A stretch of 64,000 bases of DNA from Rubrivivax sp. (GTDB taxonomy: Bacteria; Pseudomonadota; Gammaproteobacteria; Burkholderiales; Burkholderiaceae_C), in assembly GCA_030653385.1 (NCBI GenBank), contig JAURZM010000048.1, positions 124,001 to 188,000 on the forward strand, given 5' to 3'. Each line of letters begins with the position of its first letter. Positions within the stretch are counted from its first letter, which is position 1. Positions 17,515-25,553 of this stretch are shown in pieces. The translations under genes and the position numbers were made by a program. The notes beneath the pieces were generated by a model. The model worked only from the letters and a program-made list of their open reading frames with translations. It had not been told where the DNA came from and searched no databases.

Positions 17515-18309
17515 TCAGGCCGTCGGCGCGTTGGCCGCCACTGCCGGCGCTGCAGGCGCAGCGGGTGCTGCGGCCGCACCACGTTCGACGTGCCAGTCCA
17601 CCAGGCGCCGCATATTGCCCATCGACACCCAGTGCAGGTGCATCAGGCCCAGCATGCCGCTGCGGTGCAGATCGGCGACCACGTTGTCGGGCAACGCGGT
17701 GGCCTTCTGTTCGTCGATGGTCAGGAAACCGTCCACCGTGTGCTGGCGGCCGTCGGGCAGCGTGACGTCGAAGCGCATGTCGCGCAGCAGGTCCAGTTCC
17801 ATCAGGCGGCGGCCCACCAGGCGGGTGCGCTGGATTTCGCCTTCCAGCGTTTCCAGCTGCTTCTGCATGGTCTGCAGCAGTTCGCCGGCCTTGCCGTCGG
17901 CTTCGAAAAGCGACTGGCCTTCACTGGTGTTGACACCCGGGAAGGCCATGTCGACGCAGATCGCAAAACGCTCTTCATCGAGCCGCGCGATGCAAAAGGG
18001 GTACATGCGCAGGATGGCCGGCATGTACTGCGCACGCCAGCGCTCACCGGTGACGTAGAGGTTTTCGTTCAACGTCAGGCCCAGCACCGCGATGGGCGCG
18101 ATGGCGTCCTTGCCGTCGGCGTCCTTGCCGGCCTTCACGAACACGATGGGGAATTCGCGGCAGACGTCGCCGAACTCGGCCGCAGCCACGAAAAGTGCGT
18201 TGAGTTCCTTGGCCACCGTCCAGTCGGTGATGGGCACACGCAGCTTCACGTTGCGGTGTTCGGCGCTGTCCAGCGCCGCCGGCTGCTTGTGCAGGTTCTG
18301 ATTGATCAA
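17515..18309 (-). CDS. SapC-family protein
   Basis: A 264-residue protein of the SapC family (named for a Campylobacter surface-array gene; function in other bacteria unknown). Typical segments are ERWRAQYMPAILRMYPF followed by CIARLDEERFAICVD, and DGFLTIDEQK. It ends in an Ala/Pro-rich tail. No ATG fits; a TTG at 18309 overlaps the corC stop in a TTGA arrangement, so the two genes are coupled. No signal peptide is visible. Confidence 0.8.
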   Translation of the reverse strand: MINQNLHKQPAALDSAEHRNVKLRVPITDWTVAKELNALFVAAAEFGDVCREFPIVFVKAGKDADGKDAIAPIAVLGLTLNENLYVTGERWRAQYMPAILRMYPFCIARLDEERFAICVDMAFPGVNTSEGQSLFEADGKAGELLQTMQKQLETLEGEIQRTRLVGRRLMELDLLRDMRFDVTLPDGRQHTVDGFLTIDEQKATALPDNVVADLHRSGMLGLMHLHWVSMGNMRRLVDWHVERGAAAAPAAPAAPAVAANAPTA

Positions 18310-19607
18310 GAGTCTTCTCCAGGGGTTTCGATGCGGGTGACCATCACCTTGTCGACACGTTTGCCATCCAGGTCCACGACCTCGAAGCGCCAGCCGTCCC
18401 ACAGCACGGCGTCGGTGGCGCGCGGCAGGCGGCCGAGCAAAAGCATGATCATGCCAGCCAGCGTGTTGTAACGGCCCCGGTCTTCCTCGGGGAGTTCCTT
18501 GATTTCCAGCCGATCTTTCAGTTCGGGCACCGGAATCAGGCCGTCCAGCAGCCAGCCGCCATCGGGCCGCCGCAATGCCCAGGCGTCTTCGTCGGCCGCG
18601 CTGCCGAACTCGCCGGTGATGGCTTCCAGCAGGTCACGTTCGGTGATCACACCCTGCACGGCGCCGTACTCGTCCACCACAAACACCATGTCGGTGTCGG
18701 TGGCGCGGAAGTGTTCGAGCAGTTCCATGCCCGAGAGGGTTTCGGGCACGAAGACCGGCGGCTGCAGGTGGTCGGGCAGCACCGGCTGTTCGCCGCGGGC
18801 CAGCGGCGGCAGCAGGCTGCCCACGCCCAGCACGCCCCGCACGTCGTCCAGCGAACCGCGGCAGACCGGGTAGCGGGTGTGGCCGCTGTCGGCCACGACC
18901 TTCAACAACTGTTGCAGCGGTTCGGCTTCGTCGAGCCAGACGATTTCGGCGCGCGGAATCATCATGCTGCCGATCTGCCGTTCGTCCAGCCGGAAGACAT
19001 TGCGCACCATCTGGTGCTCCTGCGCTTCGATGACGCCAGCGTCCACGCCCTCTTCCAGGCTGGCGGCAATCTCTTCTTCCGTGACCGAACGCGAGGGCCC
19101 GCCGCGGATGCCCAAGAGCCGCAACACCGCTTCGGTGCACAGGCTGAGCAACGCCACCAGCGGGCGTGTGGCGGTGGACAGCAGGTTCATGGGCCGCGCC
19201 ACCAGGCGGGCCACGGATTCGGGGTACATCTGGCCCAGCCGCTTGGGCACCAGTTCGCCGAAGATGATGGTCAGGATCGTGATCACCACGACCACCAGCG
19301 CCGTGGCGCCGATGCCAGCGGGCTTTTCCGCCATGCCGAACACCAACACCAGCCAGTCGGCAAAGGGGGCGGCAAAGGCGGCTTCGCCCACGATGCCGTT
19401 CAGGATGCCGATCGAAGTGATGCCGATCTGCACCGTGGACAGGAACTTGGTCGGGTTTTCGTGCAGGTCCATCGCAGCCTGCGCACCCGGCTCCTGGTTT
19501 TCCACCATGACCTGCAAACGCGCCTTGCGCGCTGCCGTGAGGGCCATTTCCGACATCGCGAAGATGCCATTGAGCAGAATCAGAAAAACAAGCAGCGAAA
19601 GGTCCAT
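18306..19607 (-). CDS. CNNM/CorC-type hemolysin-family transporter with CBS pair
   Basis: Inner-membrane protein of 433 residues: an N-terminal DUF21/CNNM transmembrane domain (MDLSLLVFLILLNGIFAMSE onward), a pair of CBS domains (about residues 205-330; IPRAEIVWLDE and MVFVVDEYGAVQGVITERD) and a C-terminal CorC_HlyC domain. The family is linked to Mg2+/Co2+ efflux in several bacteria; a hemolysin role is only a naming legacy. It runs divergently from apaH. Confidence 0.9.
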   Translation of the reverse strand: MDLSLLVFLILLNGIFAMSEMALTAARKARLQVMVENQEPGAQAAMDLHENPTKFLSTVQIGITSIGILNGIVGEAAFAAPFADWLVLVFGMAEKPAGIGATALVVVVITILTIIFGELVPKRLGQMYPESVARLVARPMNLLSTATRPLVALLSLCTEAVLRLLGIRGGPSRSVTEEEIAASLEEGVDAGVIEAQEHQMVRNVFRLDERQIGSMMIPRAEIVWLDEAEPLQQLLKVVADSGHTRYPVCRGSLDDVRGVLGVGSLLPPLARGEQPVLPDHLQPPVFVPETLSGMELLEHFRATDTDMVFVVDEYGAVQGVITERDLLEAITGEFGSAADEDAWALRRPDGGWLLDGLIPVPELKDRLEIKELPEEDRGRYNTLAGMIMLLLGRLPRATDAVLWDGWRFEVVDLDGKRVDKVMVTRIETPGEDS

Positions 19608-19669
19608 GCACGCCGCTGGCCTGGGCAGCGGAAGCGGTGAAAACGGCGGGAGCGTAGCAGAATCACATC

Positions 19670-20494
19670 ATGATCTATCTATTGGGCGACGTGCAGGGCT
19701 GTGACGATGCACTGCAGCGCCTGCTGGCCGAACTGGCCTTTTCACCGTCCCGCGACCGCCTGGTGCTGCTGGGTGACCTGGTCAACCGGGGCCCGGCCTC
19801 GCTGGCTGTGCTGCGGCGCGTGGCGGCCTTTGGCGACGCCGCCATCAGCCTGCTGGGCAATCACGATCTGCACCTGCTGGCCGTGGCGCACGGCGCACGC
19901 AGCCTGCACAAGGGTGACACCTTCGGCGACGTGCTGCAGGCCAGCGACGCGCCGGCCTGGATCGACTGGATTCGCCATCAACGCCTGGCGCACATGGAAG
20001 CAGGCTGGCTCTGTGTGCACGCCGGCGTGGTGCCGCAATGGAGCGCGACGCAGGTCTTGAGCCTGGCTGCCGAAGTGCAGGACCTGCTGCGCAGCGCGGA
20101 CCTTGCGAACTTCCTGCCCCGCATGTACGGCAACGAGCCACGCCAGTGGAGCGACACGCTGACAGGCGATGAACGCCGGCGCTTCGTCATCAATGCTTTG
20201 ACCCGGCTTCGTTTCTGCACCGCCGACGGTCGGCTCGATTTCAAGACCAAGGAAGGTGCGGGCGCAGCCCCCGAAGGTTATCTGCCCTGGTTTGCCGTGC
20301 CCGGGCGCGCCACCCAGGAACAGCCCATCGCCTTCGGCCACTGGAGCACGCTGGGCCTGATCAACGAAACCACGCTGCTGGCCACCGACACCGGCTGCGT
20401 GTGGGGCGGCTGCCTGAGCGCCGTGCGTGTGGACGGTGGCCGCCGTGAGGTCGTGCAGGTGCCGTGTGAACAGGCCAGCCGCCCGGGCGCCTAG
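19670..20494 (+). CDS. apaH: symmetrical bis(5'-nucleosyl)-tetraphosphatase
   Basis: Hydrolyses Ap4A to two ADP. The 274-residue metallophosphoesterase shows the ordered motifs GDVQGC, GDLVNRGP and LGNHDLH in its N-terminal half, with HAGVVPQW and FGHWSTLGL later, all ApaH hallmarks. Length matches E. coli ApaH (about 280). The gene ends 14 bases before tRNA-Ser. Confidence 0.96.
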   Translation: MIYLLGDVQGCDDALQRLLAELAFSPSRDRLVLLGDLVNRGPASLAVLRRVAAFGDAAISLLGNHDLHLLAVAHGARSLHKGDTFGDVLQASDAPAWIDWIRHQRLAHMEAGWLCVHAGVVPQWSATQVLSLAAEVQDLLRSADLANFLPRMYGNEPRQWSDTLTGDERRRFVINALTRLRFCTADGRLDFKTKEGAGAAPEGYLPWFAVPGRATQEQPIAFGHWSTLGLINETTLLATDTGCVWGGCLSAVRVDGGRREVVQVPCEQASRPGA

Positions 20495-20508
20495 AATCGC
20501 GGCCCACA

Positions 20509-20596
20509 GGAAGCGTGGCAGAGTGGTCGATTGCACCGGTCTTGAAAACCGGCGGCCCGCAAGGGCCCGTGAGTTCGAATCTCACCGCTTCCGCCA
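20509..20596 (+). tRNA. tRNA-Ser(TGA), integration site
   Basis: An 88-base tRNA including encoded CCA, beginning GGAAGCGTGGCAGAGTGG and with a long class II variable arm (GGCGGCCCGCAAGGGCCC region). The anticodon loop CTTGAAA gives anticodon TGA, decoding UCA serine codons. Its last 14 bases recur at 28869-28882 and mark the insertion of the downstream element; the tRNA itself is intact. Confidence 0.97.
20583..20596. repeat. attL: 14-bp direct repeat in the tRNA-Ser 3' end
   Basis: CACCGCTTCCGCCA, the acceptor-stem end of tRNA-Ser, is repeated exactly at 28869-28882 with diverging flanks on both sides. Tyrosine integrases of the P4 family typically use such tRNA 3' segments as core sites. 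Confidence 0.88.
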
Positions 20597-20633
20597 CGAT
20601 TGCCTATGAAGATGCGGCTGAATTGTGGCTCCA

Positions 20634-20655
20634 CCCATCATCCAGCCCATCATCC
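20634..20655. repeat. paired CCCATCATCC boxes near attL
   Basis: CCCATCATCC occurs at 20634-20643 and 20646-20655, 12 bases apart. A matching pair of CCCATCAAC with the same 12-base period is at 28717-28737 near attR, and an inverted copy (GATGATGGG) is at 28805-28813. Candidate integrase or excisionase arm sites (inference). Confidence 0.5.
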
Positions 20656-20728
20656 TGAGAATGCGCCGGGCTGATTCGTCGGGATACGGCGTGGGACGAC
20701 GGTGGCCGGACTACGCCGCGCAAAGCAA

Positions 20729-21556
20729 CTACCTTCGATGCCGGAATACCTTCGCGCGAAGAACACCAGTCGCCGCGACCCAGGTAGCCCCAACAATCCA
20801 CATCGCCAGTCGGCCAGATTCCCGGTTGCTGAGTCGAGTGTCGTTCAGCCAATTGCCGAGATGCACGAGCATCAGGAGCGCAGTGCCGATGAACACGGCC
20901 GCCGTGAGTCCAAAGAAGGCCGCTGGAATTAGCCGTGCCGCCTCGCCAAAGATGGCATCGGCAATCGAAGGTGTCCGGGCTGGTGTCCTTTCGATTGCGG
21001 TGCTGAATTGCCTGGCCTGGGCGCGCCGTACTGCGTTGAGCTGCGACAGATTCAGCCCTTGAAGTAGCACCTTCCCAGCGTGTGGTTGCGCCGAGAGCTG
21101 CGCTGCAACCGTGCCCGGGTCAAACGACTTCCTTGCGGGCGAGGCCTGCGCGGGATCTTTGTGTTGAGCAATCACCGGCGGCTGCGCGATCACCGGCTGC
21201 GCGTCGATCCTTTCGCACTCTTCGACGATCACAGCCTTCGCCGTTTCAAGCGGCACGCAGAAATACTCTTGGCCAGTTGCCCCCATGCGGTACTGGGCCA
21301 GCCGGGCGTGCACTGCTTTCTCGGCGCGCCCACAGTCCTTCGTTGGCACCTCGAACACGCAGTGAAAGTGCTTGGGCGTTCCGGTGCTCGCCTCGAAATT
21401 CAGGTCTCTCGCACGATGCTGGCCAGAGCGGGTGCTTTGGCCGATCTTCCACCAGTTATCTCGGAACGCAGCATTCGCAAGCACGTAGACAACGCCGGGC
21501 CGGCCGTCGTTGCGGTCATAGTTGATCGTCGAGGCGAGCCAACGTGCTCGCTGCAT
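20729..21556 (-). CDS. T5orf172/GIY-YIG-like domain protein with two C-terminal membrane segments
   Basis: A 275-residue protein. The N-terminal 110 residues match the T5orf172 (Mug113) branch of the GIY-YIG nuclease superfamily: VVYVLAN stands for GIY, WWKIGQS for YIG, then RARDL (Arg), a conserved Glu in AEKAVHARL and a closing GQEYFCVP. A Pro/Gln-rich linker follows, then two hydrophobic segments (LIPAAFFGLTAAVFIGTALL and MWIVGATWVAATGV), so the nuclease-like domain would sit on the inner membrane. ATG 21556 is used; a TTG at 21577 is possible. It is the last gene of the element's long operon, in the usual cargo slot. A role in defence or element maintenance is speculation. Confidence 0.78.
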   Translation of the reverse strand: MQRARWLASTINYDRNDGRPGVVYVLANAAFRDNWWKIGQSTRSGQHRARDLNFEASTGTPKHFHCVFEVPTKDCGRAEKAVHARLAQYRMGATGQEYFCVPLETAKAVIVEECERIDAQPVIAQPPVIAQHKDPAQASPARKSFDPGTVAAQLSAQPHAGKVLLQGLNLSQLNAVRRAQARQFSTAIERTPARTPSIADAIFGEAARLIPAAFFGLTAAVFIGTALLMLVHLGNWLNDTRLSNRESGRLAMWIVGATWVAATGVLRAKVFRHRR

Positions 21557-21680
21557 GTCTCGTCGGGCCACGCGCAATTACCTCGGCCTTGTGCTGTGGC
21601 CACACTCTATCCGCACGGGTCAACGGTCGGGCCATCGTCGCCAAAATGCGCGCGCGCGCGCGAAACCCCAGGCTAGTTGC

Positions 21681-21776
21681 CTATTCGAGTCGCCTGTGTT
21701 TGCTGCGGAATCGCCGCACACGGTCGGCGCTCGATGTGGCGCTGCCCCGCTTGGCGCCCTCGGGTTCGGTCGTCAT
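21681..21776 (-). CDS. 31-residue ORF coupled to the upstream gene
   Basis: A short frame whose ATG overlaps the stop of the upstream gene (ATGA at 21773-21776). The product ends SSADRVRRFRSKHRRLE, a basic segment of the kind seen in small phage and plasmid proteins with an ERxRRFR motif. It may be a real short peptide or the truncated start of such a protein. The next 124 bases, up to the T5orf172 gene start, hold only a 15-base alternating CG run (21648-21662). Confidence 0.42.
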   Translation of the reverse strand: MTTEPEGAKRGSATSSADRVRRFRSKHRRLE

Positions 21777-22219
21777 GCCGTCGTCCCCTGATCAAAGCCC
21801 GCACACCGCTGCAGCATCGCGGCCAGGTCGCGCCCCACCTCGGCCACGTTCAGGCCCGCGCGCCGATGGTTCCCGCAGCGGCCCGGCCGGTAATGCCGGC
21901 AGTCGGTGCAACTCACGCGCTCGTCGCGATCGCGGTCGCGCCGGGCCAGGCGGTCGGCCAGCTTCTCGGCCTCGGGCTCGGCCCATCCCCAGCGCAGCAG
22001 CCTGGCGCGCCGGTCGAGGAATCGGGCAATGTCGCCATCGGTCCACGCCACGGCAGACAGGTCGAGCGCGTCCACCATCTGCGCCGCCTCAAATTCACGC
22101 GCACCCCCTTCAGGGGTCACTGCCAAAACTGACAGAAGCCCCCTTTTGGCGGTTTTGTCAGTGCCCTCGAAGGAGGGTGCCGCCGAATTCTCGGCAAGGC
22201 GTGCGGCCCACTTACCCAC
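21773..22219 (-). CDS. small Cys-rich protein of the element, unknown function
   Basis: A 148-residue protein beginning at GTG 22219 and overlapping the DUF3987 stop by 8 bases. The C-terminal part has a treble-clef-like CTDCRHYRPGRCGNH cluster that could bind zinc. The middle (ARFLDRRARLLRWGWAEPEAEKLADRLARRDRDRDER) is a charged helix. Proteins of this appearance accompany DUF3987 genes in other Burkholderiales mobile elements as far as I recall; function unknown. Confidence 0.7.
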   Translation of the reverse strand: MGKWAARLAENSAAPSFEGTDKTAKRGLLSVLAVTPEGGAREFEAAQMVDALDLSAVAWTDGDIARFLDRRARLLRWGWAEPEAEKLADRLARRDRDRDERVSCTDCRHYRPGRCGNHRRAGLNVAEVGRDLAAMLQRCAGFDQGTTA

Positions 22220-23741
22220 GGCGCGCGCCTTCGGTCAGGCCGTAGGTCGCGGTCGGTCGGCCGCCCGTGTCGATGGTGGCTTCGGTGAGCCAGCCGTGCG
22301 CGGCCAACATGTCCAGCGCATCGGCCACCGCTGCCCGGTCGCTCAGCCCGGCCCATTGGTTGCGGTACACGTCGCGCGCCGTGAAGGGGTTCGGCAGCGC
22401 AGTGGCCCGGGCCTTGTCGATGATGGTGCGCGCCGCCCGGACGGTCGTGCGTCGGCCGCTGCTGTGCAGGCGCCTTGCGTGGCTCTCGAAGTACTCGGCC
22501 AGCGCCAGCGCCCGCAAGGTCGCCGGCAGGTTCACCGGTCCTGCGCCGCCGTCGATCACATGCAGCGCCAGCGCCAGCGCCGGGACATGGTGGCGGAACT
22601 TCGACAGCGCGCCCTCCAGCCCCTCGCCCTCAGCCGCGCGGATGGTCCGCTCGAACTCAGTGCGCCACTCACCGAAGGCCCCCCGCGCATCGTCATCGAA
22701 GCGCACGAACGGCAGGCCGGTCGGGGCTCCGTGCATGTCGTCCTCACGCTCGGCCAGCAGCGCGCCGGCAGTGAGCCCGTCCAGCCGATCGAACGTCGCC
22801 CATGCGCGCCGCTTGCCTTCGGTGTCGGGCCAGCGGTCCACCTCGCGCCACTCGCCAGGCGCATCGGGCCAGGAGATCAGGAACCGCTCAATCATCCCGT
22901 CGTCGGCCGCGCCGCGCCGGGCCTGCTGGACCAGCTCAGACAGCGGGCCCGGTTGAATGCCGCCGATCATTGAGAGCCGCGCATCGTCAACGGTGACTGT
23001 GCCGCGCCCGATGCGGTCAAAGGTGTAGCTGCCGCCGCTCCAGGCCTGCAGGTAGAAGGCCCGCGCCGGCGCAGACTCTTCGCGCGCCAGGCTCAAGAAC
23101 AGCCCACGCATTTCATCGCGCACCGACAGCACGCCATCCGGGTTAGCCGCCAGGATTTCGCCCAGCTTCTCGTAGGTCAGGTCATTGACCACGAAGCGGC
23201 GCCGGACCGGCTCTTCGCGCTCTTCGTCGGCCGCCAGCATCGCGGCCACATCCGCCCCGCCGTCCTTCTTCAGCTTCGCCCGTGCGGCCTTCACGTTCGC
23301 CTCGGTGCGCAGCTTCGCGGCCATGGCCTCGGCTTGATGCTGCGCGGCCTGGGCGTTGAATGCCTCGGCGGCACGCGCCTCCAGGCGGTCCATCGGCGCC
23401 AGCGCCTGCGACATGGCGGGCGATTTCATGATGCCGGGTCGGCCCACGATGAGTGCCCACAGGTTGCCGCGCTCGATCCAGTCGGTACGCCGCTGCGGAC
23501 GGATGCCCACATGGCGCGCCACCAGTGAAGCGCCGGCCACCAGCAGCGGCACCGCCACGAAGTCAGGCGGGCAGTGCATGCGCTCGGAAACATCGCGCAC
23601 CCACGGAGCGAAGGCCTCGGGTAGTGCCGCCATGGGGAACGCCTCTACGGGCAGCAGCTCAGGGGGCAACGGTTGCGGCGCGTCAACCGGCGCAGCGCCA
23701 GCCGTGCGCAGGCGGGCCAGGTCTTGAAGGGCTGCGCTCAT
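22212..23741 (-). CDS. DUF3987 (YfjI-type) family protein
   Basis: A 509-residue protein of the DUF3987 family, typical of phage and plasmid replication regions and thought to be an ATPase/helicase-like partner of primases. A Walker A-like segment IVGRPGIMKSPAMSQ lies near residue 97 (GxxxxK[ST] with the Ser after Lys). VLSVRDEMRGLFLSL and RLSMIGGIQPGPL are family features. The ATG overlaps the Toprim gene stop (ATGA at 23738-23741). Confidence 0.84.
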   Translation of the reverse strand: MSAALQDLARLRTAGAAPVDAPQPLPPELLPVEAFPMAALPEAFAPWVRDVSERMHCPPDFVAVPLLVAGASLVARHVGIRPQRRTDWIERGNLWALIVGRPGIMKSPAMSQALAPMDRLEARAAEAFNAQAAQHQAEAMAAKLRTEANVKAARAKLKKDGGADVAAMLAADEEREEPVRRRFVVNDLTYEKLGEILAANPDGVLSVRDEMRGLFLSLAREESAPARAFYLQAWSGGSYTFDRIGRGTVTVDDARLSMIGGIQPGPLSELVQQARRGAADDGMIERFLISWPDAPGEWREVDRWPDTEGKRRAWATFDRLDGLTAGALLAEREDDMHGAPTGLPFVRFDDDARGAFGEWRTEFERTIRAAEGEGLEGALSKFRHHVPALALALHVIDGGAGPVNLPATLRALALAEYFESHARRLHSSGRRTTVRAARTIIDKARATALPNPFTARDVYRNQWAGLSDRAAVADALDMLAAHGWLTEATIDTGGRPTATYGLTEGARRG

Positions 23742-24685
23742 GCTGGCACCTCTACTGCGTCACGCGCTGCCCATGCGTCGCACCAGTCGGTGCCGAGGGT
23801 CGAGGGTGTCAGCACCTCGGTCCGCAGGCCCGCGCCCAGTGCCCGCGCTCGTAGCGTGTCGGCAGCTTCCTGCCCGGCCATGTCGGCATCGGCAAAGATC
23901 ACCAGGCGCTGCACCCCGGCAGGCCATTGCCATGCGGCCAGGTTGCCGGCGCAGTAGGCCGCGACAGTTGGCACCGCTGAGGCGCACCATGCGGCAAGCG
24001 CTGTCTCGATGCCTTCCGAGATCCCGATGCAGCCGTGCGCCGGCTTGTGCAGAGGGATGCAGGCTCCGGCCAGCGGCCCCGCCGCACCGGTCAGCTTCTT
24101 GACCGAGGGCACATCGGCCTTCCTGCCGTCGCGTGTCAGGTAGGTGCGATGCAGGGCCACTGTGTGGCCATCGGCTGAAACGATGGGCGCCACCATGGCC
24201 GGGAACTCGCCGAGCTTCTCCGCGCCGTGCCAGTAGGGCAGCGCGCGATGCAGACGCAGTGCAGAGGGCAGCGGCCATACGCCACCGAAGCCCCGCCCCT
24301 TGAGGTACAGGGTGCAGGGATCACCAGGAACCAGCGGCACGCACTGTGCCCACACGCGGGCGATGCGCTGGGTGTTCTCGGCCCACTGCTGGCGCTGCTG
24401 GGTCTCACGCTCCGCCGTCGCGGCCAGCACCTGGCGCGCCAGCTCGGCCCGTTGCTCGCGCGTCATTGAGGATCGGTCGGCCGCGCTCCACGTCTCGCTG
24501 ATGCCTTGCCGGTAGCAGCCGAACACGCCGCCGCGCATGTCGTCGAAGTGCTTGCACCACCCGGCATCGTCGCCGCGCCGGTCGCTGGTGGCGAACCGAT
24601 GGAACCGGCCGGGCTCGATCACGTCCGGGGCGTGCCCCAGCGTCGCCAGGATCGCCAGGCGGAAGGATTGCACGGGGTCGCTCAT
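23738..24685 (-). CDS. Toprim-domain primase-like protein
   Basis: A 315-residue protein with a C-terminal Toprim domain: ISEGIETALAAWCAS carries the conserved Glu, and LVIFADADMAGQEAA the DxD. The N-terminal half (GWCKHFDDMRGGVFGC) resembles the region before Toprim in phage P4-like and plasmid primase proteins. It should make primers or process ends during element replication together with the DUF3987 protein. The ATG at 24685 overlaps the upstream gene's stop. Confidence 0.85.
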   Translation of the reverse strand: MSDPVQSFRLAILATLGHAPDVIEPGRFHRFATSDRRGDDAGWCKHFDDMRGGVFGCYRQGISETWSAADRSSMTREQRAELARQVLAATAERETQQRQQWAENTQRIARVWAQCVPLVPGDPCTLYLKGRGFGGVWPLPSALRLHRALPYWHGAEKLGEFPAMVAPIVSADGHTVALHRTYLTRDGRKADVPSVKKLTGAAGPLAGACIPLHKPAHGCIGISEGIETALAAWCASAVPTVAAYCAGNLAAWQWPAGVQRLVIFADADMAGQEAADTLRARALGAGLRTEVLTPSTLGTDWCDAWAARDAVEVPA

Positions 24686-24903
24686 GGCTTTGCCTTCTGC
24701 GCAGCCTTCGCCATCGCCCGCCGCTGCGCGCGGTTCTTGAAGTCGCGGGTCATCGTCACAGCCAGGGTGTCGGCATCCACCAGCTCCGTGGTCGGGTTGC
24801 AGGCGCACGCTCGGCCTTCGCCGTAGGCCATGCCGCACCAGGCTTCGTGCCGCACGATCAGGCCCAACACGGCCGGCGCGCCGTCGTCGATGGCGCCCCT
24901 CAT
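24682..24903 (-). CDS. 73-residue protein, unknown
   Basis: Coupled at both ends: its ATG overlaps the stop of the 97-residue gene (24900-24903) and its stop overlaps the Toprim start (24682-24685). The C-terminus is basic (DFKNRAQRRAMAKAAQKAK). Three Cys are present (CGMAYGEGRACAC). No family recognised; the perfect coupling supports it as a real gene. Confidence 0.65.
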   Translation of the reverse strand: MRGAIDDGAPAVLGLIVRHEAWCGMAYGEGRACACNPTTELVDADTLAVTMTRDFKNRAQRRAMAKAAQKAKP

Positions 24904-25193
24904 CGCGCGCCCCCGATTGCCTTCTCAATGACCCTGCAGAAGCCCCGCAGCGTTGCGCCGTAGAGCATGCTGACGATCAGCGCCAGTTCGTCCGGGTCGC
25001 TTTGCTGTGCCTGCAGGCGCGCCAGGTACTGCGCCGCCTTGCTCTCACCCTCGATCACCCGCAACGCTTGCCCGGCATGAGGCAGGCCACGACAATCAGG
25101 GCTCTCGTCTCGCTTGCTTTCCAGGGGGCCCACCGCTGCAACGGTCGGCCCCTCGTCACTTTGGGGCGTGACTTGCCCGTGTTGCCGGCTCAT
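24900..25193 (-). CDS. 97-residue protein, unknown
   Basis: Starts 3 bases after the AlpA-like gene. The second half is predicted helical (ESKAAQYLARLQAQQSDPDELALIVS then MLYGATLRGFCRVIEKAIG). No known domain. The ATGA overlap with the next gene makes it part of the same operon. Confidence 0.65.
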   Translation of the reverse strand: MSRQHGQVTPQSDEGPTVAAVGPLESKRDESPDCRGLPHAGQALRVIEGESKAAQYLARLQAQQSDPDELALIVSMLYGATLRGFCRVIEKAIGGAR

Positions 25194-25196
25194 GCT

Positions 25197-25427
25197 TCAT
25201 GCTCCGGCGCGGCGGAGGTCGCCGACTCGCCATGCGGTCGTATTCGGGCCCAGCTTCATCGGCGTCGGCAGCCGGCCGGACTTGACCCAACGCCAGACGG
25301 TCGGCGCGCTGATCCCGTGAAGGGCCGCCACGATGGGAAGCCGGACATGCGCCGAATCGGGCAGTTGATCGAATTGCGCCAGTGCAGCCGGAATGTCGGC
25401 CTTGGCGCTCGTCGGTGAGGTGGACAT
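25197..25427 (-). CDS. AlpA-like helix-turn-helix regulator/excisionase
   Basis: A 76-residue DNA-binding protein with an AlpA/MerR-like winged helix (LPIVAALHGISAPTVWRWVKSG, then LPTPMKLGPNTTAWRVGDLR). Such proteins control the integrase or act as excisionases in P4-type islands. The ATG at 25427 has a GGAG ribosome site 7 bases upstream; longer versions from ATG 25445 or GTG 25508 are possible. It opens the element's long replication/cargo operon. Confidence 0.84.
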   Translation of the reverse strand: MSTSPTSAKADIPAALAQFDQLPDSAHVRLPIVAALHGISAPTVWRWVKSGRLPTPMKLGPNTTAWRVGDLRRAGA

Positions 25428-25513
25428 CGTGTCGCTCCGTGACATGCGGGGATCGGCCCTGCTGCCGGCTGCCGCGCGATGGCGCGGGGCGATACGAACT
25501 GTCTTCACATGCT

Positions 25514-25547
25514 CGCGGACTCGATAGTCGGGGGATCGAAGTCCGCG
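25514..25547 (-). terminator. hairpin between the element's two operons
   Basis: CGCGGACT (25514-25521) pairs with AGTCCGCG (25540-25547), and CGAT/ATCG extend the stem past a one-base bulge. It lies 7 bases after the stop of the gene at 25554-26105 and before the AlpA-like gene, so it probably ends or attenuates the upstream transcript. No T-tract. Confidence 0.5.
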
Positions 25548-25553
25548 ACGCCG

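Noticed and set aside
21648..21662. 15-base alternating CG run
   Set aside because: Short and expected by chance in high-GC DNA; no link to any gene.
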